Assembly: GCA_016703605.1 (NCBI GenBank) | Contig: JADJBU010000006.1 | Location: 123,700 to 187,699, forward strand | Direction: 5' to 3' | Source of the DNA: Candidatus Villigracilis adiacens | GTDB lineage: Bacteria > Chloroflexota > Anaerolineae > Anaerolineales > Villigracilaceae | DNA: 64,000 nt | In this document: piece by piece, positions 1 to 8,344 of the stretch | How positions within the stretch are numbered: the stretch's first letter is position 1 | Layout: every line of letters begins with the position of its first letter | Made by a program: the position numbers and the translations under genes | The notes under the pieces: generated by a model | What the model saw: the letters and a program-made list of their open reading frames with translations, nothing else | Told to the model about the DNA's origin: nothing | The model's database searches: none

Positions 1-8
1 GTCTCACC

Positions 9-1322
9 ATGACCAAAATCACTTTCATCGGCGCAGGCAGTACCGTCTTCGCCAAGAACCTGCTCGCAGACATTCTCGCCTTCCCCGAGCTTGCGGAGTC
101 CACCATCAGCCTAATGGACATTGACCCTGTGCGTTTGCAAACGACCGAGATCGTTGCACACAAAATTGCGGAGTTCTTCGGCGCGAAACCGAAGATCGAA
201 GCCACGCTCGACCGCCGCGCCGCTCTCGATGGCGCAGACTACGCCATCAGCATGTTCCAGGTTGGCGGCTACAAACCCAGCACCGTCATCGACTTTGAGA
301 TTCCCAAGAAGTACGGCATCAAACAAACCATCGCCGATACGCTTGGCATCGGCGGCATCATGCGCGGACTACGCACCATCCCCGTCTTCCTCGACATCTG
401 CAAAGACATGGAAGAAGTCTGCCCCGATGTGACTTTCCTTCAATACGTCAACCCGATGGCGATGAATACTTGGGCGATCAACAAAGCCAGCAAAATTAAA
501 ACGGTTGGCTTGTGTCACAGTGTGCAAGGGACAGCCGAAGTCCTCGCCGAAGATATCGGCGTGCCTATCAATGAGATCAACTACCTATGTGCAGGTATCA
601 ACCACATGGCGTTCTATCTCAAGTTCGAACGGGACGGCGTAGACCTGTATCCAAAAATTCGCGAAGTCGCCAAAGCCAAAACCTATGCGCGCGGTTATCG
701 CGAACTTGCCAACCATGTCCGCTATGAAGTTTTCAAACGCACAGGTTATTTCGTCACCGAGTCAAGTGAGCACTTCAGCGAGTATGTGCCGTGGTTCATC
801 AAACAAAACCGCCCCGACCTGCTCGAAGAATTTGAAATCCCCGTTGACGAATACATCACACGTTGTGAGATTCAGATCGCCGAATGGGAAGCCGATAAAG
901 CCGCGCTCGAACGCGGCGAACTCAACGAGTCCTATGAACGCAGTCAGGAATACGGCTCGCTCATCATCCACTCGCTCGAAACAGGTACTCCGCGCGTCGT
1001 CTATGGCAACGTTGCCAACAACGGACTCATCGACAACCTCCCTCAAGATTGCTGCGTCGAAGTTCCCGTGCTCGTCGACAAAAACGGATTGCAACCCACG
1101 CACATCGGCAAGATGCCGCCGCAACTCGCCGCCATGCAACAGACCAACATCAACGTGCAATCGCTCGTCGTCGAAGCCGCGCTTACCCGCAAACGCGAAC
1201 ACATCTATCACGCCGCCATGCTCGATCCGCACACCGCCGCCGAACTCAGCCTCGACCAAATCTGGTCACTCGTCGATGAACTCATCACAGCCCACGGCGA
1301 CATGCTCCCCGAATACCAATGA
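9..1322 (+). CDS. GH4 family alpha-galactosidase-like glycosidase (MelA type)
   Basis: 437 aa, full family length. GH4 enzymes cleave alpha-glycosides by an NAD+- and metal-dependent oxidation/elimination mechanism in the cytoplasm. The N-terminus has the Rossmann motif GAGST (about residues 8-12). Near residue 170 is the metal-ligand motif LCHSVQG, followed by INHMAF near 197; this Cys-His-Ser form is typical of the MelA/alpha-galactosidase branch rather than the 6-phospho-glucosidase branch. The 3' end overlaps the next gene by 4 bases (ATGA), so it is translationally coupled to the GH114 gene and heads a galacto-sugar operon. The window edge cuts the upstream region, so its promoter and any earlier operon genes are not visible. 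Alpha-glucosidase or galacturonidase activity within GH4 cannot be excluded. Confidence 0.85.
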   Translation: MTKITFIGAGSTVFAKNLLADILAFPELAESTISLMDIDPVRLQTTEIVAHKIAEFFGAKPKIEATLDRRAALDGADYAISMFQVGGYKPSTVIDFEIPKKYGIKQTIADTLGIGGIMRGLRTIPVFLDICKDMEEVCPDVTFLQYVNPMAMNTWAINKASKIKTVGLCHSVQGTAEVLAEDIGVPINEINYLCAGINHMAFYLKFERDGVDLYPKIREVAKAKTYARGYRELANHVRYEVFKRTGYFVTESSEHFSEYVPWFIKQNRPDLLEEFEIPVDEYITRCEIQIAEWEADKAALERGELNESYERSQEYGSLIIHSLETGTPRVVYGNVANNGLIDNLPQDCCVEVPVLVDKNGLQPTHIGKMPPQLAAMQQTNINVQSLVVEAALTRKREHIYHAAMLDPHTAAELSLDQIWSLVDELITAHGDMLPEYQ

Positions 1323-2188
1323 GCCGCGCGCTGACTCTCCTTCTTCTTTCATCTTTCTTGTTAGGATGTAAACCCGCCTCCGACTCACCCCAGCCTGCCA
1401 CTACCTCAATAAAAGAATCCACACTCATGCCTTCCACTACCCAACCTTCGACCTTTGACCTTCAACCTGCAACCCACTGGTGGCACCCCACCGCAGGACT
1501 CACCTGGCAATGGCAGATCGGCGACCTCGACATCGACACCTCGATCGAGGCCGATGTCTACGATATTGACCTGTACGTTGACCAAGCCATCATTGACGAA
1601 CTCCACGCCAAAGGACGCAAAGTCATTTGCTACATCAGCGTCGGCTCATGGGAAGATTGGCGACCCGACAAAGACCAATTCCCTGCCGAAGTATTGGGCA
1701 AAGACTACGATGGCTGGAAAGGTGAACGCTGGCTCGATATTCGCCAGATCGACAAACTCGCGCCCATCCTGCTCGCCCGCCTCGACCTGTGCCAAGCCAA
1801 AGGCTTCGACGCCGTCGAACCTGATAACATGGAAATCTACACCAACGATACGGGCTTCCCGCTGACCTATGACGACCAGTTGAAATTCGCCCTCTGGCTC
1901 GCAGACGAAGCCCACAAACGCGGACTCGCCATCGGTCAAAAGAATGCATCCGACCAAGTGAAAGAACTCGTCAACATCTACGACTTCGCCATCACCGAAG
2001 ACTATTTCTATTACGATGAAGCTGAAAAGATGCTTCCTTATATCGAAGCAGGCAAACCCGTCTTCGCCGCCGAATACACCGACCTGCCTGGCGATTTCAA
2101 CGCCTTTTGCGAAAAATCAAAACAACTCAACTTCAGCGCCATCCTCAAAAAACGCGGGCTGGATGCGTGGCTGGAAACCTGCTCGTGA
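1319..2188 (+). CDS. GH114-like endo-alpha-1,4-polygalactosaminidase, lipoprotein
   Basis: 289 aa. It begins with a short hydrophobic signal and a lipobox LLGC (Cys17), then a Ser/Thr/Pro-rich linker and a TIM-barrel domain from about residue 55. Family features visible: WQWQIGDLDID, the strand/turn KVICYISVGSWEDWR, WLDIR, GFDAVEPDNMEIY with acidic residues at the expected strand end, and AITEDYFYYDE. GH114 enzymes hydrolyse alpha-1,4-galactosamine polymers; a lipoprotein would act at the outer face of the cell. The start overlaps the GH4 stop. The linker DNA (1442-1476) is itself a 7-bp repeat array. The exact substrate (polygalactosamine, GalNAc polymer or a Pel-like matrix) is inferred only from the family. 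Confidence 0.8.
   Translation: MSRALTLLLLSSFLLGCKPASDSPQPATTSIKESTLMPSTTQPSTFDLQPATHWWHPTAGLTWQWQIGDLDIDTSIEADVYDIDLYVDQAIIDELHAKGRKVICYISVGSWEDWRPDKDQFPAEVLGKDYDGWKGERWLDIRQIDKLAPILLARLDLCQAKGFDAVEPDNMEIYTNDTGFPLTYDDQLKFALWLADEAHKRGLAIGQKNASDQVKELVNIYDFAITEDYFYYDEAEKMLPYIEAGKPVFAAEYTDLPGDFNAFCEKSKQLNFSAILKKRGLDAWLETCS
1442..1476 (+). repeat. Heptamer array inside the GH114 coding sequence
   Basis: Four degenerate 7-bp units (CCTTCGA, CCTTTGA, CCTTCAA, CCTGCAA) lie in the linker between lipobox and catalytic domain and are translated as Thr/Phe/Asp/Leu/Gln residues. The same vocabulary recurs at 2192-2280 and in uvrA. Confidence 0.7.
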
Positions 2189-2280
2189 AACCCGTCAAAA
2201 GTCGAAGGTCTAAAGTCAAAAGATTCTCGACCTTCGACTTTTGACCTTCGACGTGAAACCTGAAACCTGGAACCCAACCC
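2189..2280. repeat. Inverted heptamer array between the GH114 and lacD-like genes
   Basis: GTCAAAA/GTCGAAG-type units are followed by complementary CTTCGAC/CTTTTGA units and then GAAACCT units, so the RNA could fold into a long hairpin. The array fills the whole spacer up to the next ATG, with no clear Shine-Dalgarno apart from a purine stretch. Confidence 0.75.
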
Positions 2281-3228
2281 ATGAAACCTATCACCATCGG
2301 CAAACTTCGCGGACTGCAACAGATCTCATCCAAACGCGGCACCTTCACCGCCCTCGCCCTCGACCATCGTCAAAACCTGCGCAAAGCCAACCCCGCCTTC
2401 GTAGACAATGCCGAACTCTCCCGCTTCAAACTCGATGTGACCAAAGCTCTCGCCCATCGCGCAACTTCTGTTTTGCTAGACCCTGAAGTCGCTGCCGCGC
2501 AAGCCATTGCAAAGGGGGTCATTCCCAGCAACGTTGGTCTGGTCGTCGCCGTTGAATCGACGGGCTATGCAGGCGATGCCAATGCCCGTCAGGCACAGAT
2601 CATCCCAGGCTGGAACGTGGAAAAAGCCAAACGCATGGGCGCATCGGCGATCAAACTGCTGGTCTACTATCATCCAGACTCCCCCACTGCCAAAGAGATC
2701 GAAGACTTCACTTCAAAGATCGCCGAAGACTGCGCCAAGCACGATCTCGTTCTCATGCTTGAACCTCTATCCTATTCTCTCAATGAGAACAAAAAACTTT
2801 CCTCAGAAGAGAAGAGATATGTAGTGGTCGAAAGCGCAAGACGCCTCACACCTTTGGGTGCAGATATTCTCAAAGCGGAGTTCCCGCTCGATGTTACTGA
2901 AACGAATCAAACCCTTTGGCGCGAAGCCTGCGAAGAAATTTCATCCGTAACCGACATCCCGTGGATTTTGCTCTCAGCTGCTGTGGATTATGAAACCTTC
3001 GTCCAGCAAGTTGTTGTCGCCTGCAATGCGGGAGCAAGCGGCATTGCCGTCGGTCGTGCTGTGTGGAAGGAATCTGTCACCATGATGGGCGATGATCGCC
3101 TCGAATTTCTGCGCACCGTCGGGCAACAGCGCATCTCACGCCTCACCTCCTTATGTCACGCACTTGCCAAACCGTTCTACGATTTTTATCACGCCGAAGC
3201 GCCGTTCGATTGGCATAAAAATTATTAG
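2281..3228 (+). CDS. lacD: Tagatose-1,6-bisphosphate aldolase, LacD type
   Basis: 315 aa class I aldolase resembling LacD. It would split tagatose 1,6-bisphosphate into dihydroxyacetone phosphate and glyceraldehyde 3-phosphate. Visible features: FTALALDHRQNLRK near the N-terminus, an LLDPE strand, the AIKLLVYYHPDS segment carrying the probable Schiff-base lysine, LMLEPL, and ILKAEFPLD. The gene follows the glycosidase pair and precedes two PfkB-fold kinases, as expected for catabolism of galactose or galactosamine through tagatose phosphates. The related sulfoquinovose aldolase (SquT/YihT type) is an alternative; the LacC-like neighbour favours tagatose. Confidence 0.82.
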   Translation: MKPITIGKLRGLQQISSKRGTFTALALDHRQNLRKANPAFVDNAELSRFKLDVTKALAHRATSVLLDPEVAAAQAIAKGVIPSNVGLVVAVESTGYAGDANARQAQIIPGWNVEKAKRMGASAIKLLVYYHPDSPTAKEIEDFTSKIAEDCAKHDLVLMLEPLSYSLNENKKLSSEEKRYVVVESARRLTPLGADILKAEFPLDVTETNQTLWREACEEISSVTDIPWILLSAAVDYETFVQQVVVACNAGASGIAVGRAVWKESVTMMGDDRLEFLRTVGQQRISRLTSLCHALAKPFYDFYHAEAPFDWHKNY

Positions 3229-3235
3229 AAGACCA

Positions 3236-3385
3236 TCAATCCCGAAGGGATGTAAGGGGTTCTAGAAACGAAATCAATCTATTAATAAATCCCGAAGGGA
3301 TGACATGATAAAAACCATATCACCCCTTCGGGGTTCAAAATATTGTTCCTTCAATGCTATAAAATTTCACTCCTTCGGAGTTGGG
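3236..3385. repeat. Cluster of four short palindromes (CCCGAAGGG / CCTTCGG type)
   Basis: Two copies of ATCCCGAAGGGAT (around 3240-3252 and 3289-3301), one ACCCCTTCGGGGT (about 3332-3344) and one ACTCCTTCGGAGT (3369-3381). The first two resemble REP-type palindromes. The last supplies the GGAG Shine-Dalgarno of the next gene, so that site could be occluded in a hairpin. Confidence 0.65.
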
Positions 3386-3387
3386 CT

Positions 3388-4311
3388 ATGTATGATCTTA
3401 TAGTCGCAGGAGAGATAAATCCCGATTTAATCCTCTCAGGCAATATCAAACCCGAGTTTGGTCAGGTTGAAAAACTTGTTGAATCTGCCGCACTCACAAT
3501 TGGTTCTTCCTCTGCCATCTTTGCCTGTGGCGCGGCACGACTGGGTTTGAAGGTCGCGTTCATTGGCATCTGCGGCGACGATACCTTTGGGCGTTTCATG
3601 CTCGACGAAATGTCCAAACGCAGTGTAGACGTGAGCCATGTCATCATCCGCAAAGATGGGCAGACGGGACTCAGTGTGATTCTCAATCAGTCCTTTGACT
3701 ACGCTCAGGGAGACCGCGCGATTCTGACTCACCCAGGCTTGATCGCTGAACTCGAAGCCTCAGACATCGCTGATAGTTTACTGGCGCAAGCCCGTCACTT
3801 GCATGTGGCAAGTTACTTCCTGCAGACCAAACTCCGGCCTGACCTGCCCGCTTTATTCAAACGCGCTCATGCGCTTGGGCTGTCTACTTCATTGGATACG
3901 AATTATGACCCATCCGAAAAATGGATGGGCTTCGATGAATTACTGGCAGTCACGAATGTCTTTCTGCCGAACGAAGCGGAGGCAAAGTCGCTCGCGGGCG
4001 CGGAGAATGTTGAAGAAGCAGCAAGCAGGCTTGGGTCAAAGGTGGAGGCGCTTGCCATTAAGTTGGGGAAGGCTGGGGTGTTGGGAATGTTTGGGAGTCG
4101 AAAGGTCCAAACCGAAAGCATCCCTGTAAAAGTTATTGATACCGTTGGCGCAGGCGACTCGTTCGACGCGGGGTTTATTTACGGCTATCTGAATAGGTGG
4201 GAATTGGAGAAATCCTTGCGGCTGGCTTGTGTGTGCGGGGCGTTATCCACGCAACAGGCGGGCGGCACGAACGGGCAACCCTCTCTCGAAGAAGCGTTGA
4301 AATTTTTATGA
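3388..4311 (+). CDS. PfkB/ribokinase-family carbohydrate kinase
   Basis: 307 aa from the ATG at 3388, chosen because GGAG lies 7 bases upstream; an upstream in-frame TTG at 3343 is poorer. PfkB kinases phosphorylate sugars with ATP. Visible: MYDLIVAGEINPDLI start strand, GSSSAIFACGAARLG substrate loop, the signature DTVGAGDSFDAGFIYG near residue 250 with the catalytic Asp, and an ATP-binding C-terminus. It overlaps the following kinase gene by 4 bases (ATGA). Context suggests a galactose- or tagatose-derived sugar or sugar phosphate; ketogluconate- or fructokinase-like specificity cannot be excluded. Confidence 0.8.
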   Translation: MYDLIVAGEINPDLILSGNIKPEFGQVEKLVESAALTIGSSSAIFACGAARLGLKVAFIGICGDDTFGRFMLDEMSKRSVDVSHVIIRKDGQTGLSVILNQSFDYAQGDRAILTHPGLIAELEASDIADSLLAQARHLHVASYFLQTKLRPDLPALFKRAHALGLSTSLDTNYDPSEKWMGFDELLAVTNVFLPNEAEAKSLAGAENVEEAASRLGSKVEALAIKLGKAGVLGMFGSRKVQTESIPVKVIDTVGAGDSFDAGFIYGYLNRWELEKSLRLACVCGALSTQQAGGTNGQPSLEEALKFL

Positions 4312-5222
4312 TCCTGTGCGTTACGCCCAACCCCGCCATTGACCGCACTTTGCATGTGACTTCTTTGCATGTTGGTGAAGTTCATCGCGCAGATAAAACG
4401 CTGGCTGCGGCAGGCGGAAAAGGGTTGAATGTTGCAAGGACAATTAACGCTTTGGGCGGCGAATCACTTTGCATGGGGCTGATCGGTGGACATACAGGTA
4501 ATCTTCTGGAAGAATTGGCAGAGCGTGAAGGCTTATCCGCACATTGGACACGGGTAAAGAATGAGACGCGCACTTGCATTATTCTAGTGGAAGACGGCAA
4601 AGACGCAACCGTGATCAACGAGCGTGGTGCGGATGTGACCGAAGAGGAATGCGAGACGTTCGTAAACGATGTTTGGAAGCAGGCGGAATATTGTCGGTTC
4701 GTTTGCGTGAGCGGAAGCCTGCCGCCGGGGTTTTCATTGGATCATTTCGATGTCCTATTGCGCGGGCTTGTAAAACGGGGAAAATCTGTTTGGGTGGATA
4801 CAAGCGGCGCGGCGCTGAAGACGGCATTGAAGTTGGGCGGCGCGAACATCAAGGTCAATGCAGCCGAGTTGGGCGAATCGTTGGGAATAAAAATTTCAAA
4901 CGCAGGTCAAGCCATACAGGCTGGCAGGCAATTATTGAAGGATGGCATTTCATCTGTTGTGGTGACGTTTGGGAAAGACGGCGCGGTATTGGCGGGTCGT
5001 TCAGGCGCATGGACTGCGCGTCTGCCTGTGATTAAGGCGGTGAGTAGCGTGGGCAGCGGGGATGCGTTTTTGGGCGGGCTGGCGTTCGCGCTTGAATTGG
5101 GGCATCCGTTCGATGCGGCGTTGCAATACGGGGCGGCGGCAGGCGCGGCGAACGCTCTCCATTTTGGCGGGGGATGGCGGACAGGGATGAATTTGGATGG
5201 CTGCTCGATCAGGTTGTTGTGA
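4308..5222 (+). CDS. 1-phosphofructokinase/tagatose-6-phosphate kinase family protein (LacC-like)
   Basis: 304 aa starting at the ATG that overlaps the previous stop. The N-terminus MILCVTPNPAIDRT and the AAGGKGLNVARTINALGG loop are hallmarks of the FruK/LacC/PfkB branch acting on phosphorylated hexoses; VSSVGSGDAFLGGLAFAL near residue 250 carries the catalytic Asp. In this operon the likely reaction is tagatose 6-phosphate to tagatose 1,6-bisphosphate, the substrate of the LacD-like aldolase. The last 20 residues are unusually Gly-rich. Fructose-1-phosphate kinase activity is the main alternative. Confidence 0.8.
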   Translation: MILCVTPNPAIDRTLHVTSLHVGEVHRADKTLAAAGGKGLNVARTINALGGESLCMGLIGGHTGNLLEELAEREGLSAHWTRVKNETRTCIILVEDGKDATVINERGADVTEEECETFVNDVWKQAEYCRFVCVSGSLPPGFSLDHFDVLLRGLVKRGKSVWVDTSGAALKTALKLGGANIKVNAAELGESLGIKISNAGQAIQAGRQLLKDGISSVVVTFGKDGAVLAGRSGAWTARLPVIKAVSSVGSGDAFLGGLAFALELGHPFDAALQYGAAAGAANALHFGGGWRTGMNLDGCSIRLL

Positions 5223-5505
5223 GATAAGGTCGTATAAATTCGCCATTCCCGGTTAATTGAACGAGCCGCCTTCGGCAGGCTCAGGGTAAACTCCAGGATC
5301 GTACGATTGAGCAAAGGCAAACTCAACTGACGAATCTGTCATTTGGCGGGCGGATCCAAGCGCGCCCTCAAGGAAATCAAGGAAATGCTCGGGTAAAGTG
5401 CTCACCTACGCGATCCGGCTCTTACCAAAGCTGCGAAAGTTTGTATTGCTTTCCAAACTATGAAGTAAATTGACAGCCTGATCTGAATGTATAGAAAGAT
5501 CCAGA
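5223..5505. other. Intergenic region, boundary of the RHS island
   Basis: No gene recognised. It contains one copy of the short dispersed repeat CCTTCGGCAGGCTCAGG (about 5270-5286), also found inside the RHS gene near 15937 and, as a variant, in the ABC-F gene near 63641. Composition turns AT-rich toward 5450. Confidence 0.5.
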
Positions 5506-6153
5506 TCAAGGCTGCGGCGTATATACTCCGTAACCTGCCCACAGTTGAAGATAATATGAATGCTTCATGTCTTCGTAAGACGTATCATCTAGGTAAATAA
5601 ACGACTCAGGCACAGTTGATTCTCCTACTATATAGTCCACGCCATCTATCTCTGGCGGGTATATAACCATCCTCAAATTATCGTACAGTAACGCAACGCT
5701 AACCATAGGGGCTTCCGGTATACTAGTTGATATTACCTCAATATAGTCCGGCTCACCATAAGTCGTAAAAAGTTCTTTAATCGATACAGATTGATCCAAT
5801 GTGTAGCCTATACCTATAACCAATTTAGATTCTATATCTGCCTCAATGCTTACATTGTCGCATAGCACACGGAGTTCATCTTCAATCACGCAAGGCTGAA
5901 CTCCGTTTTCCTTTAAAATACCAACCACCTGATTTACAGGTGTTTGTCCTGCAACAACTCCAAAAAAACAAGGTGCCTTACACGGAACTCCAGAAACCAA
6001 TCCGGCATCTCCGATCCATGTTTCAGGAAGAGGAGTTGGATAAAGCATGGGAGTTGCAAAGACAATAGTCGGCGTGACAGGTACAAGTTCTGAATTTGCA
6101 CAGGCCGCAAGAAAAAATGTCGTCAAACCAAGCTTGTAAATGACATTCCTCAT
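5506..6153 (-). CDS. Lipoprotein, candidate immunity protein of RHS cassette A
   Basis: 215 aa from the ATG at 6153, preceded by GGAGATGA. A short signal with lipobox LAAC (FFLAACANS) is followed by a Thr/Pro linker and a domain with paired cysteines (GVPCKAPCFFGV) of no family I recognise. The gene starts 14 bases after the stop of the RHS cassette A toxin tip, the position of immunity genes in polymorphic-toxin loci. A surface lipoprotein would suit defence against an extracellular peptidase. The immunity role is inferred from position only. Confidence 0.6.
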   Translation of the reverse strand: MRNVIYKLGLTTFFLAACANSELVPVTPTIVFATPMLYPTPLPETWIGDAGLVSGVPCKAPCFFGVVAGQTPVNQVVGILKENGVQPCVIEDELRVLCDNVSIEADIESKLVIGIGYTLDQSVSIKELFTTYGEPDYIEVISTSIPEAPMVSVALLYDNLRMVIYPPEIDGVDYIVGESTVPESFIYLDDTSYEDMKHSYYLQLWAGYGVYTPQP

Positions 6154-6167
6154 TTCATCTCCTACTA

Positions 6168-7547
6168 TCACTTTTGCTGTTGTAAGTGTATCGATAAACG
6201 GATCAGAGAGTCGATGTATGCCCAACGATCGGTTGTACGATAGTCGCTATAATATAAAAAGTCTTTGTAAATTCCATTATTTATATATCGATATTTTTTA
6301 ACTCTATCGTGTGCTTTTCCCGGATAAACATACGCCGCTAAGGATTCTGCAAAATCTTCCCTTGCATCGAAATTTTTATCCGAACCTGCGGCTGGTATAC
6401 CACCGTAAACATAGCCTGCATTATTACATCCAGGCAGTCGCTGATCTGCGTCGCATACACTGGGCTGAGTTCTGGGTCCAAGCGCTGTAGTAAAAATTTC
6501 CAACCCTTCCGACCATTTCCAATTATTTTTTGCGTCCCATGAATGCCCCAATTCATGGACTACAGTCCAGCGATCTAAATTATGCTTGTCGTAATTTACT
6601 TTCAGATAATTTTTACCGCCAGCCGCTTTGTGACTCATTTTATATTTATAGACGTCAACGTAACCAAGGTTGAAAATAAATTTGTTTAACCCGCCCATTG
6701 ATCGCGATAGGTCTCTTACCCCCATTTTGAGTTCTCGAAGTTCAGCCAACTCCCATTGACCTTTCTTCCAAGCACAAGTTGAAAACGGGACGCCCGGCTG
6801 GTTCATATAGCTACTTGAGAAATGTGCCATTCCCCAGTCAACCCGAACAAAAACTCTATAGACTCTTAAATCCTTGACTATTTTATTTGCCTCGGTAGAT
6901 TCTTTCTCCGTGATATACCCACTTGGATCAGTCAAATTGACCGGATTCCCCTCCACATACATCCACCGGTTCAGCGAAAGCGGACTATTGACATCCCCCG
7001 CCCACGTATCCCGTGACATAAACCTTGCATCCGCAGGATTGTAATATCTGGCGCGTAAATAAATCAGCCCATTGGCATCCGTTGTTTCGCCGGTGAAGCC
7101 GTAGGGAGTTGACGAGGTCCCGCCGGTGTGAGTCACTGTCCCATAAGGATCGTAGCTCTGCGCAAGGGTAACTTCGCCATCGGTCATGGACAATTGTCTC
7201 ACACTGCGCAGGGCATCGCCCAGGAAGTACTCAGTGGACGTGTTGGTTTGCGCAATCCTGCCAAGTCCATACAGGTATGAGTTTGTCCCGTCGTTGAGGA
7301 TTTGGGTCAAACCGGAATTCAAATCGAGGACGTATTGAGTCCCGTTTTGAGTCAACCTGTCGCCGAGCCCGTTGTAGGAGTAGGTCTCTGTGCTGTTGAC
7401 AGAAACGAGGCGATTGGCGGAATCATAGACATAAGTGTTCGCGTCGTCACTCAACAAATTCCCATTATCATCAAATACGTGGTTGATTCCGTTTAAGTCG
7501 GATAACCTGTTAGCAGCTTCATAACCAAATGAACAGTCGACGGAAGA
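6168..7547 (-). CDS. Orphan RHS cassette A: RHS core plus HExxH metallopeptidase tip, 5' truncated
   Basis: Open frame without a credible start; it begins after an in-frame TGA at 7550-7548. About 170 residues match the RHS-repeat-associated core (NRLVSVNSTETY, TQYVLDLN, YFLGDALRSVRQL, YGFTGETTDANGLIYLRARYYNPADARFMSRDTW, ending NPVNLTDPSG). Beyond it is a unique tip of about 245 residues with VVHELGHSWD, an HExxH zinc motif, and a later Glu-containing segment REDFAESLAAYVYP that could give the third ligand, as in gluzincin-like peptidases. The tip is followed directly by a lipoprotein gene. It probably represents a displaced toxin tip that can recombine onto a complete RHS gene; whether it is expressed here is unclear. 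Confidence 0.75.
   Translation of the reverse strand, partial: SSVDCSFGYEAANRLSDLNGINHVFDDNGNLLSDDANTYVYDSANRLVSVNSTETYSYNGLGDRLTQNGTQYVLDLNSGLTQILNDGTNSYLYGLGRIAQTNTSTEYFLGDALRSVRQLSMTDGEVTLAQSYDPYGTVTHTGGTSSTPYGFTGETTDANGLIYLRARYYNPADARFMSRDTWAGDVNSPLSLNRWMYVEGNPVNLTDPSGYITEKESTEANKIVKDLRVYRVFVRVDWGMAHFSSSYMNQPGVPFSTCAWKKGQWELAELRELKMGVRDLSRSMGGLNKFIFNLGYVDVYKYKMSHKAAGGKNYLKVNYDKHNLDRWTVVHELGHSWDAKNNWKWSEGLEIFTTALGPRTQPSVCDADQRLPGCNNAGYVYGGIPAAGSDKNFDAREDFAESLAAYVYPGKAHDRVKKYRYINNGIYKDFLYYSDYRTTDRWAYIDSLIRLSIHLQQQK
6936..7480 (-). repeat. RHS core repeat, copy A
   Basis: About 545 bp nearly identical at DNA level to the segments at 9147-9687, 12564-13005 and 15605-16160; divergence is abrupt at the Asp-Pro-Ser/Thr-Gly codons that end the core. 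Confidence 0.8.
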
Positions 7548-7560
7548 TCATTGACCATTT

Positions 7561-8340
7561 TTAGTGGAGTTCATTAAATATTTTAAACTCACCATTGTAG
7601 GGATTAATTAATGCCTGAAATGAAACTAAGGGGTAATAGGTTACACTCCATTTGTTTTGATTTCTTTGATATAAACTTACTAGTATCATACATTCATTAT
7701 TAGATTTCAACCTTGCATCAACTCCGCCATTTTCTTCTGCTATCTGTAATGCCTCATCGGCAGTAATTTTGAAATTATTAAAGTCAACAGCATGCCAAGG
7801 TTTCAAAAACGAGTGGGGGTAGTCTGCTCCATCTCGCCAAGTCACTAATTTTGCCAATGGGAAAATATCAATTTGTCGTGTAATGTACCTCTCCTCAGAG
7901 TTTATAGTGGTTTCTTTATAGTAAGTAGCTCTAAAAGAATCGAAACCAGCATTCAGATTACGGCAATTTCGATCAATATCTAGTGAATATATTTTCCAGC
8001 CTTCTAACTGGTCTCCCCAAGCATGTTGACTTAGAGCAGCGGCGATTTTTAAGTAGTCAGCTTGTGTCCATGAAAAAGAGCCGTTAGGTAGAAGATCATC
8101 ATTTGGGCCAGGAGTTGCTTGTACAGGAAAGAAAACATTTGAATCACCTTGAGACAACATCGTCAAGATGGTGTCTGGAGCAATAAGATAATCTACAGAA
8201 TTAGAATGCGCACCTTGAGTAGGATAATCTTGCTCATAATTGTCACACGATGCAAAAGTGGCAAAAATTAAGATTACCAACGGTATAGGCGACCATTTTA
8301 TGTTACTTGTTAATTGCTTTATCATATTAAATAATCTCAT
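7561..8340 (-). CDS. Lipoprotein, candidate immunity protein of RHS cassette B
   Basis: 259 aa. The hydrophobic signal PLVILIFATFASC ends in a lipobox-like cysteine; start is at 8340 or the internal ATG at 8325. The gene begins only 4 bases after the stop of RHS cassette B. The mature part has no recognised family; it is AT-rich, unlike the core genome, and carries WSVTYYPLVSFQALINPYNGEF near the end. Its position and lipoprotein nature parallel the genes after cassettes A and C. Immunity function is inferred from position. Confidence 0.6.
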   Translation of the reverse strand: MRLFNMIKQLTSNIKWSPIPLVILIFATFASCDNYEQDYPTQGAHSNSVDYLIAPDTILTMLSQGDSNVFFPVQATPGPNDDLLPNGSFSWTQADYLKIAAALSQHAWGDQLEGWKIYSLDIDRNCRNLNAGFDSFRATYYKETTINSEERYITRQIDIFPLAKLVTWRDGADYPHSFLKPWHAVDFNNFKITADEALQIAEENGGVDARLKSNNECMILVSLYQRNQNKWSVTYYPLVSFQALINPYNGEFKIFNELH

Positions 8341-8344
8341 TTTA

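Noticed and set aside
762..1259. Long antisense frame within the GH4 gene
   Set aside because: It mirrors codon-3 GC bias of the sense gene, has no ribosome site and no recognisable protein features.
3236..3345. Possible CRISPR-like spaced repeats
   Set aside because: Repeats are only 13 bp, palindromic and unequally spaced, with no spacer-length regularity or cas genes.
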